In this document: positions 1-11,728 of the stretch, piece after piece | Layout: the number at the start of each line of letters is the position of its first letter | Position numbering within the stretch: position 1 is the stretch's first letter | NCBI GenBank assembly: GCA_024280295.1 | Contig: JAJRQK010000015.1 | Span: 32,078 to 96,077 of the forward strand | DNA length: 64,000 bases | Reading direction: 5' to 3' | Source of the DNA: Bacteroidota bacterium | Lineage (GTDB): Bacteria; Bacteroidota; Bacteroidia; Flavobacteriales_D; Crocinitomicaceae | The notes under the pieces: generated by a model | The model's database searches: none | Told to the model about the DNA's origin: nothing | The model's input: the letters and a program-made list of their open reading frames with translations, nothing else | Program-made: the position numbers and the translations under genes

Positions 1-28
1 AGGAACTTACTCAACCTACCAATGGTAT

Positions 29-406
29 TTGGACGGGAATATAATTTCAGGCGCAACATCACAAACGATTACTCCAAGTGCAAATGGAAATTACACCGTC
101 GAAGTAACTAATGGAACATCGTGCAGTACATTATCGGCAGACTTCAATTTAACAAACGTGGGGCTTAATACGCTATCCAATAATGAATTTCAGATCTACC
201 CGAATCCTACAACATCCAACTTGACTATTGAATCAGAATTCTATCATAATGCTACAATTTACTCGAATTTAGGTCAAGAAATTCAGTCATTCGAACTTTC
301 TATTGGCAAAACTTCTATTGACGTTTCAAGTTTAGCAAACGGACATTATATCCTCCGACTATCAAATGATTCAAAGGCTGAGACAACAACATTCATCAAG
401 AAATAA
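29..406 (+). CDS. C-terminal part of a T9SS type A sorting-domain secreted protein (5' end probably outside the window)
   Basis: C-terminus FQIYPNPTTSNLTIES...NGHYILRLSNDSKAETTTFIKK is a typical Por/T9SS type A sorting domain; upstream sequence is cut by the window start. Confidence 0.8.
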   Translation: MDGNIISGATSQTITPSANGNYTVEVTNGTSCSTLSADFNLTNVGLNTLSNNEFQIYPNPTTSNLTIESEFYHNATIYSNLGQEIQSFELSIGKTSIDVSSLANGHYILRLSNDSKAETTTFIKK

Positions 407-423
407 CTTAAAAAAACAACAAT

Positions 424-2079
424 ATGAAATCAATCTTAATTATCGCACTTACACTTTTATCAACTACAACATCGTTCGGAGCAAATCAAACGGTAATGAA
501 CACAAATGACTCAGGAACGGGGTCGTTAAGAGAAGCAATCACATTAGCGGGAAATGGGGACACTGTTTTTTTTGACATCAATATATATGGTTCAACAATT
601 GTTTTGACAACTGAACTAAATCTTTTTACTAGTATCGTAATTCAAGGGCCAGCGATAGCCGACATGGTAACGATAAGTGGTGGTGGTGTTACCCGGATTT
701 TCAATGTTACGAATTCAAATGCTGTTATTTCTGTAGAATGGTTGAAGCTAAAATTTGGAATTGCAAATAGAGGTGGCGTTGCATACAATATTGGGACATT
801 ACATTTTGATCATTGCAGATTATTTAGTAACACCGCAGTTAGCAACAGTACTAATGATGGTGGTGGAGCAATTTTCAATAATTCTGGTGGTATTGTGAAT
901 GCCAATTATTGCGAATTTTATGACAATAAAGTAATCACTACCGGTCCTCTTATTAGCCTTAGTGCATATGGTGGTGCAATTTTAAGTCAAGGAATTAGGG
1001 TTGTCATTGACAATTGCAGCTTTTATGACAATTCAGTCTTCTCTAATGGGAATTCGAGAGGAGGAGCTATTTATTCTGCCACTCCTTTGTATATAAGCAC
1101 TTCGACCATATCTGGAAATAAATCAATAGCAGATACTACTTCCACAAATGGAGGTTCAGGAGGGTCAATATTCACTTTAGACTCTCTAATAATAACATCA
1201 TCGACTTTTACTGGAGGAGAAGCCAGTGGCGGGTCAACTGGATGGAATGGTTGGGGTGGCAACATCTTTAGCAATGGAGTCTTGGAGATAAGAAATTCAA
1301 TTGTTGCAAATGGAATCGCGGAGCTTCTTCCCGACCTTTATCAGAGCAGTATTAGTCCAATGACTAGCTTGGGCAACAATTTAATAATGGACACGAGTTT
1401 TTTCTACTTTTTCCTTGTCTCGAGTGATATCACAGGCGACCCACAATTGGATACTCTATTCTACAACAACACTGCTTTCACTAAAACGCACGCCTTACTA
1501 TGTGGAAGTCCTGCATTCAATACTGGCAACAACACAAATGCTTCTACAACAGACCAAGCAGATCAAGGACGAATATTTGACGGGACCATCGATATTGGGT
1601 CGTACGAAGCGCAAACTGACCTCACAGTACCAATCATTCCTATTGTTTCACAATCAGGATCGGACTTAACAACAGGAATCTACACAACCTATCAATGGTA
1701 TTTGGATGGAAACATAATCGCAGGAGCCACTTCTCAGACAATAACACCATCTGGGAATGGTAATTATACTGTTGAAGTTTCAAATGGATTGATTTGTAGT
1801 GCTTTATCGACAGAGTTTAATGTTTCGAATGTTGGAATTGATGAAAACTCCAACTCCAAGCTATTTATTTATCCAAACCCTGCAACATCTGTGCTAAATA
1901 TTGAAAGTGAGATTTTTACAGAGATAAGTATTTACTCAAATTTAGGTCAGGAAATCCAATCATTTGATCTTTCTCTAGGGAAGAACACTGTTGATGTTTC
2001 AAGTTTAGCAGATGGTCTTTACATCATTCAACTTTCAAATAAATCGAGTTATAAAACAACATCATTTATTAAAAACTGA
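424..2079 (+). CDS. Secreted right-handed beta-helix / choice-of-anchor Q-like protein with T9SS sorting domain
   Basis: Signal peptide; NDSGTGSLREAITLAGNGDTVFFD motif, Gly-rich beta-helix region, C-terminal IYPNPATSVLNIES...IKN sorting domain. Confidence 0.8.
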   Translation: MKSILIIALTLLSTTTSFGANQTVMNTNDSGTGSLREAITLAGNGDTVFFDINIYGSTIVLTTELNLFTSIVIQGPAIADMVTISGGGVTRIFNVTNSNAVISVEWLKLKFGIANRGGVAYNIGTLHFDHCRLFSNTAVSNSTNDGGGAIFNNSGGIVNANYCEFYDNKVITTGPLISLSAYGGAILSQGIRVVIDNCSFYDNSVFSNGNSRGGAIYSATPLYISTSTISGNKSIADTTSTNGGSGGSIFTLDSLIITSSTFTGGEASGGSTGWNGWGGNIFSNGVLEIRNSIVANGIAELLPDLYQSSISPMTSLGNNLIMDTSFFYFFLVSSDITGDPQLDTLFYNNTAFTKTHALLCGSPAFNTGNNTNASTTDQADQGRIFDGTIDIGSYEAQTDLTVPIIPIVSQSGSDLTTGIYTTYQWYLDGNIIAGATSQTITPSGNGNYTVEVSNGLICSALSTEFNVSNVGIDENSNSKLFIYPNPATSVLNIESEIFTEISIYSNLGQEIQSFDLSLGKNTVDVSSLADGLYIIQLSNKSSYKTTSFIKN

Positions 2080-2085
2080 TACACT

Positions 2086-2376
2086 ATGAAATCAATTAAA
2101 ACAATCTCACTCAGCATTATTATTTGCCTTGCTCTTATCTCCTGCTCAAAAGAGAAATCGAAAACGGTTGAAGTTTCGGGAGTTATTCAAAAACAAGAAC
2201 TCACCACCTATCAGTATGGATCACATGCTCTTGGCGGTTATGCACTATCAAGCGATACAATTCAACTCGAAAATTATGAGGGGCAAAATGTGACCATCAT
2301 TGGACATAAAGTTGAGGGGTATCCATTGGAGGGGATGAATGGACCAAAGTTATTAGAAGTCGAACAAATTTACTAA
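2086..2376 (+). CDS. Small putative lipoprotein
   Basis: N-terminal signal with lipobox-like LALISCSK. Confidence 0.55.
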   Translation: MKSIKTISLSIIICLALISCSKEKSKTVEVSGVIQKQELTTYQYGSHALGGYALSSDTIQLENYEGQNVTIIGHKVEGYPLEGMNGPKLLEVEQIY

Positions 2377-2395
2377 GCTTCTCGTCGGGGTGATT

Positions 2396-3862
2396 TTACC
2401 GCTTACTTTTTACAGAATGATAAACTGTATACCCAGCATTGATCCCAAATCCCAGCGTAAACATTAACCCAAAAAGTGCCATTGGGATATTATTTACTCC
2501 TAGAGCATAGATAATTTGAAAGATTCCATACCCCATAAATAGAAATTCAAAAATGAGGAGCGGCTTGATCTTGATTTTGTTGTATTTTTCAGTCTTTTCT
2601 ACTCTTTTTTTAGCAACAATATTGAACTTTGGAGTACGAATGAAGTCACTCTTTTTTCCAATATAGCCTTCGATAATTCCGAGTGACATATAAAGGGAAA
2701 TCCCCATGTTGAGTGTAATAAACCCGACAAAAACAAGTGGAAATTGCAAGATTGCCATTCCTTTATTCTTAGCATTTGCAATACTTCCACCTACAAAAAC
2801 GGCAAACAATATCAAGTTTGTTGAAAGGAAAATTGGGAACAGGTTATAAATCCACGAGCTTCTTGGGAGGCCTTGAATCACAAAGGTCATTGGCACAGCT
2901 AGAAGAATAAACAACAGTATAATCAAGTACATCGAGCTATTCAATAAATGAAAACAACCAATCATTTTCGCCCAAAAGCTAGGACCTTTTGCCTTTAGTA
3001 ATCCTGGGATATTTTTCCGGGCACATTCTGCTGCACCTTTCGACCATCTGAACTGTTGCACTTTGTATCCAGGCAGTGTTACTGGTAATTCCGATGGTGA
3101 TTCGATCTCGCGTGCATAGACAAATTTCCAGCCTTTAATTTGCGCCCGAAAACTCAAATCGAGGTCTTCCGTTAATGTATCTGCATGCCAGCCTCCAGCA
3201 TCTGAAATGCATGATTTTCTCCAAATCCCTGCCGTTCCATTAAAGTTAATATATGCGCCGCTTCGGTTTCTTCCTTGTTGCTCCACAGAAAAGTGTGTGT
3301 TTAATACAACCGTTTGCAGTCGCGTTAAGAAAGAATAATCTTCGTTTATGTATGTCCAGCGAGACTGCACCACACCGACTTTATCATGCACGAAATAAGG
3401 CATCGCCTCAGTTAAAAAACCTTTGGGCGGAAGGAAATCAGCATCAAAGATTGCTACAAACTCACCTTTAGCCGTTTTCAGACCGTAATCTAGCGCACCG
3501 GCTTTAAACCCTTGTCGGTCATCCCTTCTTATGTACTGAATATCAAATCCAAGTGCCTGATATTGCTCCACTTTTCGTTTTGCTTTATCAATGGTGTGAT
3601 CAGTAGAATCATCCAAAATTTGAATTTCGAGCTTGTCCTTTGGATAGTTAATTTGAACCACACAATCAATTAATCGTTCCACAACAAAAGTCTCATTGTA
3701 CATCGGGAGTTGAATTGTCACTACTGGAAGTTCATCCCAAGATCGCTTGTTATGCTTGTTTTTGCGGAAAATAAAATTGAGCAGGAGTAAAAATTCAACC
3801 AGACTGTAGACGACAAGTATCGAGCTAACAATGGTATAAATGATCAGAGTTGTTTGTTCCAA
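2396..3862 (-). CDS. Family 2 glycosyltransferase, membrane-bound, cellulose-synthase-like
   Basis: PVVTIQLPMYNE, DDSTD, FDADFLPP, TEDLDLSFR, QQFRWSKG motifs; C-terminal TM segments. Confidence 0.9.
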   Translation of the reverse strand: MEQTTLIIYTIVSSILVVYSLVEFLLLLNFIFRKNKHNKRSWDELPVVTIQLPMYNETFVVERLIDCVVQINYPKDKLEIQILDDSTDHTIDKAKRKVEQYQALGFDIQYIRRDDRQGFKAGALDYGLKTAKGEFVAIFDADFLPPKGFLTEAMPYFVHDKVGVVQSRWTYINEDYSFLTRLQTVVLNTHFSVEQQGRNRSGAYINFNGTAGIWRKSCISDAGGWHADTLTEDLDLSFRAQIKGWKFVYAREIESPSELPVTLPGYKVQQFRWSKGAAECARKNIPGLLKAKGPSFWAKMIGCFHLLNSSMYLIILLFILLAVPMTFVIQGLPRSSWIYNLFPIFLSTNLILFAVFVGGSIANAKNKGMAILQFPLVFVGFITLNMGISLYMSLGIIEGYIGKKSDFIRTPKFNIVAKKRVEKTEKYNKIKIKPLLIFEFLFMGYGIFQIIYALGVNNIPMALFGLMFTLGFGINAGYTVYHSVKSKR

Positions 3863-3864
3863 TT

Positions 3865-6060
3865 CTATTTTTCTTTATTTGTCGCCACTAATCGAAGTAG
3901 CGCAGGTAGTATTAACAAGTCCGAAATTACTGCAATTAATAACATCCCGCCAACCAAAATTCCAATATTTCTGTTGGACTGGAACTCCGAGAACCCTAAA
4001 ATAAAGAATCCTGTAGCTAAAATTAGCGATGTTACCATCACAGGAAAAGTGTTTTCATTTATACTTCGTTCAATATTTGAGACATCAACCTTCTGTGATT
4101 CTTTCACATAGTTACTTCCCAAAAAATAAATTGTATCATCAAGTGAAAGACCGAGTAAAATTGATAAAGCCATCACGCTTGATGCGTTCAATCCGATTCC
4201 AAGAATTTCAATCAAGACTATTGCTCCAAGCAATGGCAACAGATTGGGAATTATCGATATGATGGAGATTTTCCATGATTTAAAGACAATTCCGGAGATA
4301 ATTCCAGCAATCAGTAGACTCAATGCAATTCCTAATAATATCAGTCTAGTAACGCGATTCGTTGATTGATCCTTGACATAGGAGAATCCACTCATAAAGA
4401 TATCGAGGTTGCTGGATTTCATCTCATTCAGAAATTGCTTTAGCTCTTTATTTCGTCTTGAAGCTTCTGCGCTGCCAATATCTGGTAACCTTCCAATAAC
4501 TCTCAGTGTTTTTTGATCATCTGTCATCGTATTTCCCAATCCTAGGTCATTCTTATATTTCAATAAGTTTGAAAAAAAACTGCTATTTAATGCCTCAGGT
4601 AACTTATACTCAGATCGTGCGCCGTGCGAATTGTATCGATTCAGTCGTTTGATAACACTATTAACACTAAAAACAGAGCGACATTCATATTTTTCCAGCA
4701 AGTACTGCTCAATTTTTTGAACAGTTGAAATTACAGTTGAACTTAGTACATTATCAGTGGAAATAACCACCTCGATTGAGCGAATTCCGTCAAAATAATC
4801 ATCGGTAAATTGAATGGACTTCCCTAAAGATGAATTTATGTCAGTTTGTTGCTGAAATGAACTGTTGATTTTAGAATAATTCCATGCAGTTGCTCCAAGA
4901 AGGATTATAATGACACTTATAATTAGTGTAATTTGCTTGTAATGTTTTTGGAACCCAACTAATCGTTTACTCAACGACTCAAAAGCATCTCTTCGCTTGA
5001 AATTTGTCACACCGAAAAAGACTAAGAATGTTGGAAGCATAAATCGAGCGGTGAGGTAAGCAATAACAATTCCGCTACATGTTACACTAGCAAAATCAAT
5101 GATTTCATCTATACCACTCAGAAAAAAGAGAGCAAAAGCAGTAAATGTGGTTAATGAAGTAAGCCAAAGCGACAATCGAAGGGGTGATGTGGTTGCCTTT
5201 ATTCGTTTTTCAATAGGAACTTGCGGATTTTGCTTTTTAAAGCGGTGGATAACGTGAACAATATCACAAAATGAAAGAACAATGATTAACAAAGGAACAG
5301 CTGCGGTTAATACCCCAATATTAATATTCAATAACCAAAAAACAGTGCTTACCAATGCGCTATTCAACCCAAGGATTGATATAATAACTAAAAGACTGCG
5401 AAGGTCTTGAAACCAAACCATGAAAAGTAAGAGTAAAATTATACTTGAGATTATTGGTAACCAAAAGGCATCGAATGAAATCCTTTTTTGCAAATCATCA
5501 GAATAAATTTTAGTTCCGGAAAGATGTACTTCTTGAAAATCGAATTGAGTGATGAGACTTTCTAATCTAGCTTTAGAGATGCTTGCGTCGTTAACTTCAA
5601 TGAAAATCCGAGTTGCTTTACGATCTTGTGATAGAAACTTAGGTGTTATGTCTGGATAATCAGATAATCGAGAATAATATTTCTCAAATAAGGAGGTTGA
5701 CTTCAGCTTTAGTAAACTCCTTTTCCGGACACCAAACCCCGTTTTTTCTGGGAGTTTAATATTCGTCAAAGAAGAGACAGACTGACACCCCTCTTCAACA
5801 GTTAATAGTTCACATAATTGATCAATTTTTTTAAACTCGGATCGAGAAGTAAATCCATTTTCAGATTTAAGGGAAATAACTATTCCGCCATCGTTTATAG
5901 GAAACCTCTTCGAATATGCTCGGTAATTTTTGTATTCCTCACTATTCGAAGAACTAAGAGTTGTTAGACTTAAATCAACAGTTAGTTGTGACCCAAGGAA
6001 AAAACCCAACCCAATCAGAAGAAAGGAGCACAAAACAATTAGCCATCTCAATCGCCTCAT
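3865..6060 (-). CDS. RND/MMPL-family transporter
   Basis: Two repeats of TM clusters; large extracytoplasmic loops; GLSLDDTIYFLG motif. Confidence 0.85.
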   Translation of the reverse strand: MRRLRWLIVLCSFLLIGLGFFLGSQLTVDLSLTTLSSSNSEEYKNYRAYSKRFPINDGGIVISLKSENGFTSRSEFKKIDQLCELLTVEEGCQSVSSLTNIKLPEKTGFGVRKRSLLKLKSTSLFEKYYSRLSDYPDITPKFLSQDRKATRIFIEVNDASISKARLESLITQFDFQEVHLSGTKIYSDDLQKRISFDAFWLPIISSIILLLLFMVWFQDLRSLLVIISILGLNSALVSTVFWLLNINIGVLTAAVPLLIIVLSFCDIVHVIHRFKKQNPQVPIEKRIKATTSPLRLSLWLTSLTTFTAFALFFLSGIDEIIDFASVTCSGIVIAYLTARFMLPTFLVFFGVTNFKRRDAFESLSKRLVGFQKHYKQITLIISVIIILLGATAWNYSKINSSFQQQTDINSSLGKSIQFTDDYFDGIRSIEVVISTDNVLSSTVISTVQKIEQYLLEKYECRSVFSVNSVIKRLNRYNSHGARSEYKLPEALNSSFFSNLLKYKNDLGLGNTMTDDQKTLRVIGRLPDIGSAEASRRNKELKQFLNEMKSSNLDIFMSGFSYVKDQSTNRVTRLILLGIALSLLIAGIISGIVFKSWKISIISIIPNLLPLLGAIVLIEILGIGLNASSVMALSILLGLSLDDTIYFLGSNYVKESQKVDVSNIERSINENTFPVMVTSLILATGFFILGFSEFQSNRNIGILVGGMLLIAVISDLLILPALLRLVATNKEK

Positions 6061-6070
6061 TAAAACCGAC

Positions 6071-8893
6071 TTAGTGAGCGTCTAACCAATTGTCAGCAAC
6101 CTCAATCTCAACTTCCATTGGCACAACAAGTTCGACTGCAGATTCCATTTCCTTCCTCACGAGTTTTTGTAAGGTCTCAATTTCATTTTTGTGAACATCG
6201 AACACTAATTCATCATGAACCTGAAGGAGCATTTTGGATTTCATTTTTTTCTCTTGCATTGCTCCATGAACGCCAATCATTGCAAGTTTGATGATATCCG
6301 CTGCGGAACCTTGAATTGGTGCATTTACAGCATTTCGTTCAGCAAACCCCCTCACGACAGCATTTGCAGAATTGATGTCTTTCAAGTAGCGGCGGCGTTT
6401 CATAATCGTTTCAACATATCCTTTTTCCCGTGCTTCCGAAACGGCATTATCCATGTATGATTTGATCGTATTGTATTGCTCAAAATAGCTATCAATAATC
6501 TGTTTTGCTTCCTTTCGAGAAATTCCAAGATTCTGTGCTAACCCAAATGCAGATTGTCCATAAATAATACCAAAGTTTACCGCTTTTGCTGCACTTCGCT
6601 GTTCGCGTGTTACGTCGTCAATCTCAATTCCATATACTTTTGCTGCGGTTGATGCATGAATATCCTGTCCGTTTTGAAATGCATGAATCATAGCCTCATC
6701 TTCGCTTAATGCGGCAATAATCCGAAGTTCAATTTGCGAATAATCTGCTGCCATTAATTGGAATCTTTCTCCACGGGGAATAAACGCTCGACGAATCTCT
6801 TTTCCTTTGTCCGTTCGAATTGGAATATTCTGCAAGTTTGGGTTGTGCGAGCTCAATCGTCCTGTTGCTGCAACTGTTTGCATGTAGGTTGTATGAATTC
6901 GTTGGTCATTCCCATCCACCATTGTTGGAAGTGGGTCGACATAAGTGCTTTTCAATTTTCGAAGCTGACGATAATCCAAAATCATTGGAATAATCGCGTG
7001 ATCGTTCTTGTGCTTTTGGAGTACATCTTCTGAAGTTGCGTATTGCCCCGTTTTTGTCTTCTTTGCTTTGGATGAAATTTGCATGTGATCAAACAATACT
7101 TGACCCAATTGCCGCGGTGAATCAACATTGAAGTCCATTCCCGCTTCTTTTTTGATGTTCGCTTCAAGTTCCACTAAGGTCTTGCCAAGTTCTTCCGAAT
7201 ACTTGATCAAACCCTCAGAATCAATCGCAATTCCTTCTTGTTCCATCGCTGAAAGAACAGAAAGTAGCGGCATTTCCATATTGTAAAACAATTCTTTGAG
7301 GTGTTCTTTTTCGATTTGAGGTTTAAATAATTCTCTTAATTGCCAAGTGATGTCAGCATCTTCACACGCGTAATCACTCACTTCTTCTGGCTTTAAATCC
7401 GCCATATTTCCCTGATTCTTCCCTTTCTTTCCGATCAATTCCTCGATAGAAACTGGCTTATAGTTCAAGTATAATTCCGAAAGGAAATCCATACTTTGCT
7501 TCGACTCTGGATTGATCAAATAATGTGCGATCATGGTATCAAATAATGGAGCGATTACATCAACATTATATCTATTTATTACCTGCAAATCGTACTTCAA
7601 GTTATGTGCAACCTTTTCGATGCTTGGAGATTCAAAAAATGATCGAAATTCTTCAACAATTGACTTTGCATCTTCAAAATTGTGAGGAATTGCAACATAA
7701 TATGCTTCTCGTTCCTTGAATGAAAAAGAAATTCCAATCACGTTTGCATGACGAGCGACTATATTGTCTGTTTCTGTATCAAAACACACTGATTTTTGCT
7801 GCAACAGTAAGTCTAATAACTCTTTTCTTTCCTCAGGTTTGGTAATTAGATGGTAACTTGCGTTTTCAGTTGCAAGCGTTTTGAATTCTGTAGTTTCTTT
7901 GGGTGCTTGCTCTTCTACCAAACTTTGAGTTCCAAAAAGATCCAGTTGTGGAGAACTAGTCCCTTTGGAAACAGGGGTTGTTGATTTAACAACAATATCC
8001 TCTCCTAAAATCCTTCTTGCTAAATTTCTAAATTCAAGTTCTGTGAATACTTCCTTGATCTTATCTGCATTTATTGGAGAAACAACTAAGTCTTTTTCGT
8101 TCAACTCAACATCTACATCAAGAATAATTGTTGCCAATGATTTTGACATCATTCCTTGCGCTGCGAAATTCTCGATGTTTTCTCTCTGCTTGCCTTTGAG
8201 TTCGCTGCTGTTTTCAATAATTCCTTCAACTGAATCATACAGCTTTAATAGCTTCGAAGCTGTTTTTGCTCCAATTCCAGGGATTCCAGGAATATTATCG
8301 GCTGCATCTCCTTGTAAACCGAGAACATCGATCACTTGTTCAACACGGGCGACGTCAAATCGTTCACATATTTCTTTTACTCCCCATATTTCAGGAGGAT
8401 TTCCACCTCTTCCAGGTTTGAACATGAACGACTTATCTGTCACTAATTGACCAAAATCTTTATCTGGAGTCATCATAAAAGTTGTGAAACCTTCTTTTTC
8501 CGCCATTCCAGCGAGTGTTCCAATGACATCATCCGCCTCATATCCCGCAACCTGAATGATTGGAATATTGAATGCGGCAATGATGTCCTTGATCGGTTGA
8601 ATCATCGAGATAATTCCTTCTGGTGTTTCATCACGATGTGCTTTATACTCTGGAAACTCTTCTTTTCGAGAGACTGAACCACCTGGAGGATCAAAGACAA
8701 CAGCTAAATGTGTAGGGTTTTCGTTTTTGATGATATCAATTAACGAATTTGTGAAACCAAAAGCTGCTGATGTATTTTGACCTTTTGAGTTGATTCTAGG
8801 ATTCTTAGCAAATGCGAAATAAGCACGAAATATTAGCGCGTAAGCATCAATTAGAAAAAGTTTTTTATCTAGTTCCGGAGTAATCATAGTCAA
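6071..8893 (-). CDS. polA: DNA polymerase I
   Basis: 5'-3' exonuclease N-term (FLIDAYALIFRAYFAF), 3'-5' exo domain (CFDTETDN), pol motifs DYSQIELRIIAALS, VNFGIIYGQSAFGLA, LLQVHDELVFDV. Confidence 0.97.
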   Translation of the reverse strand: MTMITPELDKKLFLIDAYALIFRAYFAFAKNPRINSKGQNTSAAFGFTNSLIDIIKNENPTHLAVVFDPPGGSVSRKEEFPEYKAHRDETPEGIISMIQPIKDIIAAFNIPIIQVAGYEADDVIGTLAGMAEKEGFTTFMMTPDKDFGQLVTDKSFMFKPGRGGNPPEIWGVKEICERFDVARVEQVIDVLGLQGDAADNIPGIPGIGAKTASKLLKLYDSVEGIIENSSELKGKQRENIENFAAQGMMSKSLATIILDVDVELNEKDLVVSPINADKIKEVFTELEFRNLARRILGEDIVVKSTTPVSKGTSSPQLDLFGTQSLVEEQAPKETTEFKTLATENASYHLITKPEERKELLDLLLQQKSVCFDTETDNIVARHANVIGISFSFKEREAYYVAIPHNFEDAKSIVEEFRSFFESPSIEKVAHNLKYDLQVINRYNVDVIAPLFDTMIAHYLINPESKQSMDFLSELYLNYKPVSIEELIGKKGKNQGNMADLKPEEVSDYACEDADITWQLRELFKPQIEKEHLKELFYNMEMPLLSVLSAMEQEGIAIDSEGLIKYSEELGKTLVELEANIKKEAGMDFNVDSPRQLGQVLFDHMQISSKAKKTKTGQYATSEDVLQKHKNDHAIIPMILDYRQLRKLKSTYVDPLPTMVDGNDQRIHTTYMQTVAATGRLSSHNPNLQNIPIRTDKGKEIRRAFIPRGERFQLMAADYSQIELRIIAALSEDEAMIHAFQNGQDIHASTAAKVYGIEIDDVTREQRSAAKAVNFGIIYGQSAFGLAQNLGISRKEAKQIIDSYFEQYNTIKSYMDNAVSEAREKGYVETIMKRRRYLKDINSANAVVRGFAERNAVNAPIQGSAADIIKLAMIGVHGAMQEKKMKSKMLLQVHDELVFDVHKNEIETLQKLVRKEMESAVELVVPMEVEIEVADNWLDAH

Positions 8894-9059
8894 CAGTTAA
8901 TGAATCTATTTGTCAAATTCGACAAGGATTCTAAAATTAGGAATAAATCGGATGATGTGGTAATTGAGGAGGATATTTATGGGGAAGATGTATAAACCAC
9001 AAAGGCACAAAAAGGTTTGCGTATTTGTGGTTTGACTATTTTACTAATAGCCTTATGAT

Positions 9060-10526
9060 TTAATTCCAGCTAGTGCCTTCCTTAGAATCCTTGACAACAA
9101 TTCCAGCTCCAGCCAAGCCATCTCTGATTTTATCAGAAGTTGACCAATCCTTATTAACTCTAGCTTCTTGTCGTAAGTCCAGGATTAAGTCCATAACAGG
9201 GTCAAGGCGTGATTCTCCAGATTTTGCTCCTTGTGCAAGTCCTAAAATATCAATAACAAAGGCGTTCATTTCTGTTTGCAGAAGAGCGATATCATTGGCA
9301 GAAATTGTCGCTTTTCCGTCTTTTGTTGAATTGATAAACTTTACTGCCTCGAAAAGATGGGAAACAAGAATTGGGGCATTGAAATCATCATTCATTGCTA
9401 TGTAGAATTTCGCAATTAATTCAGGGACATTGATTGAAGATGAATCTGATGTTTCAAGCGATTGAAGAGAAGTCATTGCTTCTGTCAATTTTGCATATCC
9501 TTTTTCAGATGCTGATAATGCTTCAGAAGTGAAGTCAAGCGTGCTTCGGTAATGCGCTTGCATCATAAAGAAACGAACAACCATTGGGTTATACGCTTTT
9601 TCAAGTAAATCATTGTCCCCCGAAAACAGTTCTTCTGGCAGCAAACTATTTCCAGTAGACTTGCTCATTTTTTTCCCATTGAGTGTAAGCATGTTTGTGT
9701 GCATCCAATGTCGAACCGGTGAAACACCAGTTCCTGCAGTTCCTTGTGCGATTTCACATTCGTGATGCGGGAATTTCAAATCCATTCCTCCACCGTGAAT
9801 ATCAAATTGTTTCCCAAGGTATTTAGTACTCATTGCTGAACATTCGAGGTGCCAGCCTGGAAAACCAATTCCCCATGGAGAAGGCCATTTCATTAAATGT
9901 TCATCCGAAGCATTTTTCCAAAGTGCAAAATCTAGTGGAGCACGTTTTTCATTTTGTCCATCGAGTTCGCGTGTGTTTGCGATTAGATCTTCAATTTTTC
10001 TTCCAGAAAGTTCACCGTATGGATGAGACTCGTTGTATTTCTCGACATCGAAATAAACAGATCCGTTTGATGCGTAGGCAAATCCATTATCAAAAATCGA
10101 TTTAATTAATTCAATTTGTTCAATGATATGTCCAGTTGCTGTTGGTTCGATATCTGGCGCGATTGCATTAAACTGTTTCATCACGTGATGAAAATCGACA
10201 GTATATTGCTGTACAATTTCCATTGGTTCCAACTGCTCCAGTCTTGCTTTCTTCGCAATTTTATCTTCACCTTGATCGGCATCATCAACAAGATGTCCCA
10301 CATCTGTGATGTTTCGCACATAACGAACTTTATATCCTAGATGAATCAAGTAGCGATAAACAAGGTCAAATGAAATGAACGTTCGACAATTTCCAAGGTG
10401 CACATTGCTATAGACAGTTGGTCCGCATACATAGAAACCAATGAAGCCTTCATTTAGTGGAATGAAAATTTCTTTCGATCCAGTTAAGCTGTTGTAAATG
10501 GATAATTGTGCTGCTTCTACTTTCAT
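9060..10526 (-). CDS. cysS: Cysteinyl-tRNA synthetase
   Basis: [16 protein letters not shown] (HIGH-like), [18 protein letters not shown] (KMSKS). Supplied ORF starts at 10610; internal Met at 10526 ([12 protein letters not shown]) is the likelier start. Confidence 0.95.
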   Translation of the reverse strand: MKVEAAQLSIYNSLTGSKEIFIPLNEGFIGFYVCGPTVYSNVHLGNCRTFISFDLVYRYLIHLGYKVRYVRNITDVGHLVDDADQGEDKIAKKARLEQLEPMEIVQQYTVDFHHVMKQFNAIAPDIEPTATGHIIEQIELIKSIFDNGFAYASNGSVYFDVEKYNESHPYGELSGRKIEDLIANTRELDGQNEKRAPLDFALWKNASDEHLMKWPSPWGIGFPGWHLECSAMSTKYLGKQFDIHGGGMDLKFPHHECEIAQGTAGTGVSPVRHWMHTNMLTLNGKKMSKSTGNSLLPEELFSGDNDLLEKAYNPMVVRFFMMQAHYRSTLDFTSEALSASEKGYAKLTEAMTSLQSLETSDSSSINVPELIAKFYIAMNDDFNAPILVSHLFEAVKFINSTKDGKATISANDIALLQTEMNAFVIDILGLAQGAKSGESRLDPVMDLILDLRQEARVNKDWSTSDKIRDGLAGAGIVVKDSKEGTSWN

Positions 10527-10727
10527 TTTTCTCATTCGATAATTCAGAGCAAATATAGTGGATTTGAAGACTTCAGGACAGCAGTTCGATTCTAAAATTC
10601 CTAAACGCAAAAAAGCAGGCTAAATCACTATTGATTCAACCTGCTATAAACAAAGCTAGTTAAGTTAAGGGCTTCTTGCATTTCTAACTCTCTACATCAG
10701 TAGATTCAACTAGCTAATGCAAGTTTT

Positions 10728-11677
10728 TCATTTTCTAGGTTAAACATAGCGAAAAACACCTTTTCTGGAGTTTGGAAATTCAATTTTTTTCGTGGTCTTT
10801 TATTTAAGAGGTCCATAACTACAAGGTTTTGACTTTGTTTTATTATTGTTCAATTCCATTTGTTTAGGGTAGAACTGTCTGATTAATTTGTTGATATATT
10901 CATTTAAGTCCCTTTCATATGAAGCATACGGATTACAAAAAAACACTTCTGTATTGAGTTGTTTAGCAGTAAGCTTGTGCAACGAAAACTCTCTTCCATT
11001 GTCGTTGGTTATGGTTTTTATGGTTGATTTGCAGGGCGTTAGCTGAAACAATAGCTTTTTGAACTTCTTGTGCCCTTTTGGATGTTAAAGTCTGTATAAC
11101 TGGTCATTCTGTCTACCATTGTTAATTGAGCTCCTTTGTGTCCTTTACCAATAATCAAATCAATTTCAAAGTCCCCGATTCTTGACTTCTGTTCAACAAT
11201 ATCAGGACGTAGTTCTATTGGAATTTTATCAGGAATTTTTCTCTTGAATCAGAATTTCCACACTTCTTTTTATATCGTTTTTGATGGCGCAAATACGTGT
11301 AAAGTTTTCCGCCAGTGCCTTTGTCAGTGTTTATATATTGGTAGATTTTGGTATGAGAAACCATCCGTATTGAATTGACTTTACACCAGCCCACTTATTT
11401 GTTCAGGAGACCAGAATAAATGCAATCTAGAGTTAATTATTCTAACCATTGAGTCAGTTAATCGAGTTTTCATATGCTGATCTCGTTTACGTTCGGTTGC
11501 TAGCATTTGAGCATACTCAGCATTGTACTTATTCTTTTTAGTATTACGCTTCAGTTCGCGATAAAAAGTAGACCCTGGAATATTTAAGGAAGACCAAATG
11601 TCTTTTTTCTTGACTTTAGCCCGAAGCATTACTTCAATACTATATCTTTGGGTAAAAGATAAATGTTTTTTTGTCAT
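10728..11677 (-). pseudogene. IS30-family transposase, broken into several frames
   Basis: N-term HTH ORF (MTKKHLSFTQRYSIEVMLRAKVKKKDIWSSLNIPGSTFYRELKRN) 11677-11381; middle and end (DNGREFSLHKL, RPRKKLNFQTPEKVFFAMF) are in different frames. Confidence 0.85.
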
Positions 11678-11698
11678 AAATACAAATATTTAGCTTTT

Positions 11699-11728
11699 CC
11701 CTTGGTTTTGCAACCAAGGGATTTTTTT
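11699..11728 (+). terminator. Rho-independent terminator-like hairpin
   Basis: CCCTTGGTT-ttgc-AACCAAGGG stem followed by ATTTTTTT on the + strand, just inside the IS30 right end. Confidence 0.7.

Noticed and set aside
11136-11378. 80-aa plus-strand ORF
   Set aside because: Antisense to the IS30 transposase remnant; chance ORF.
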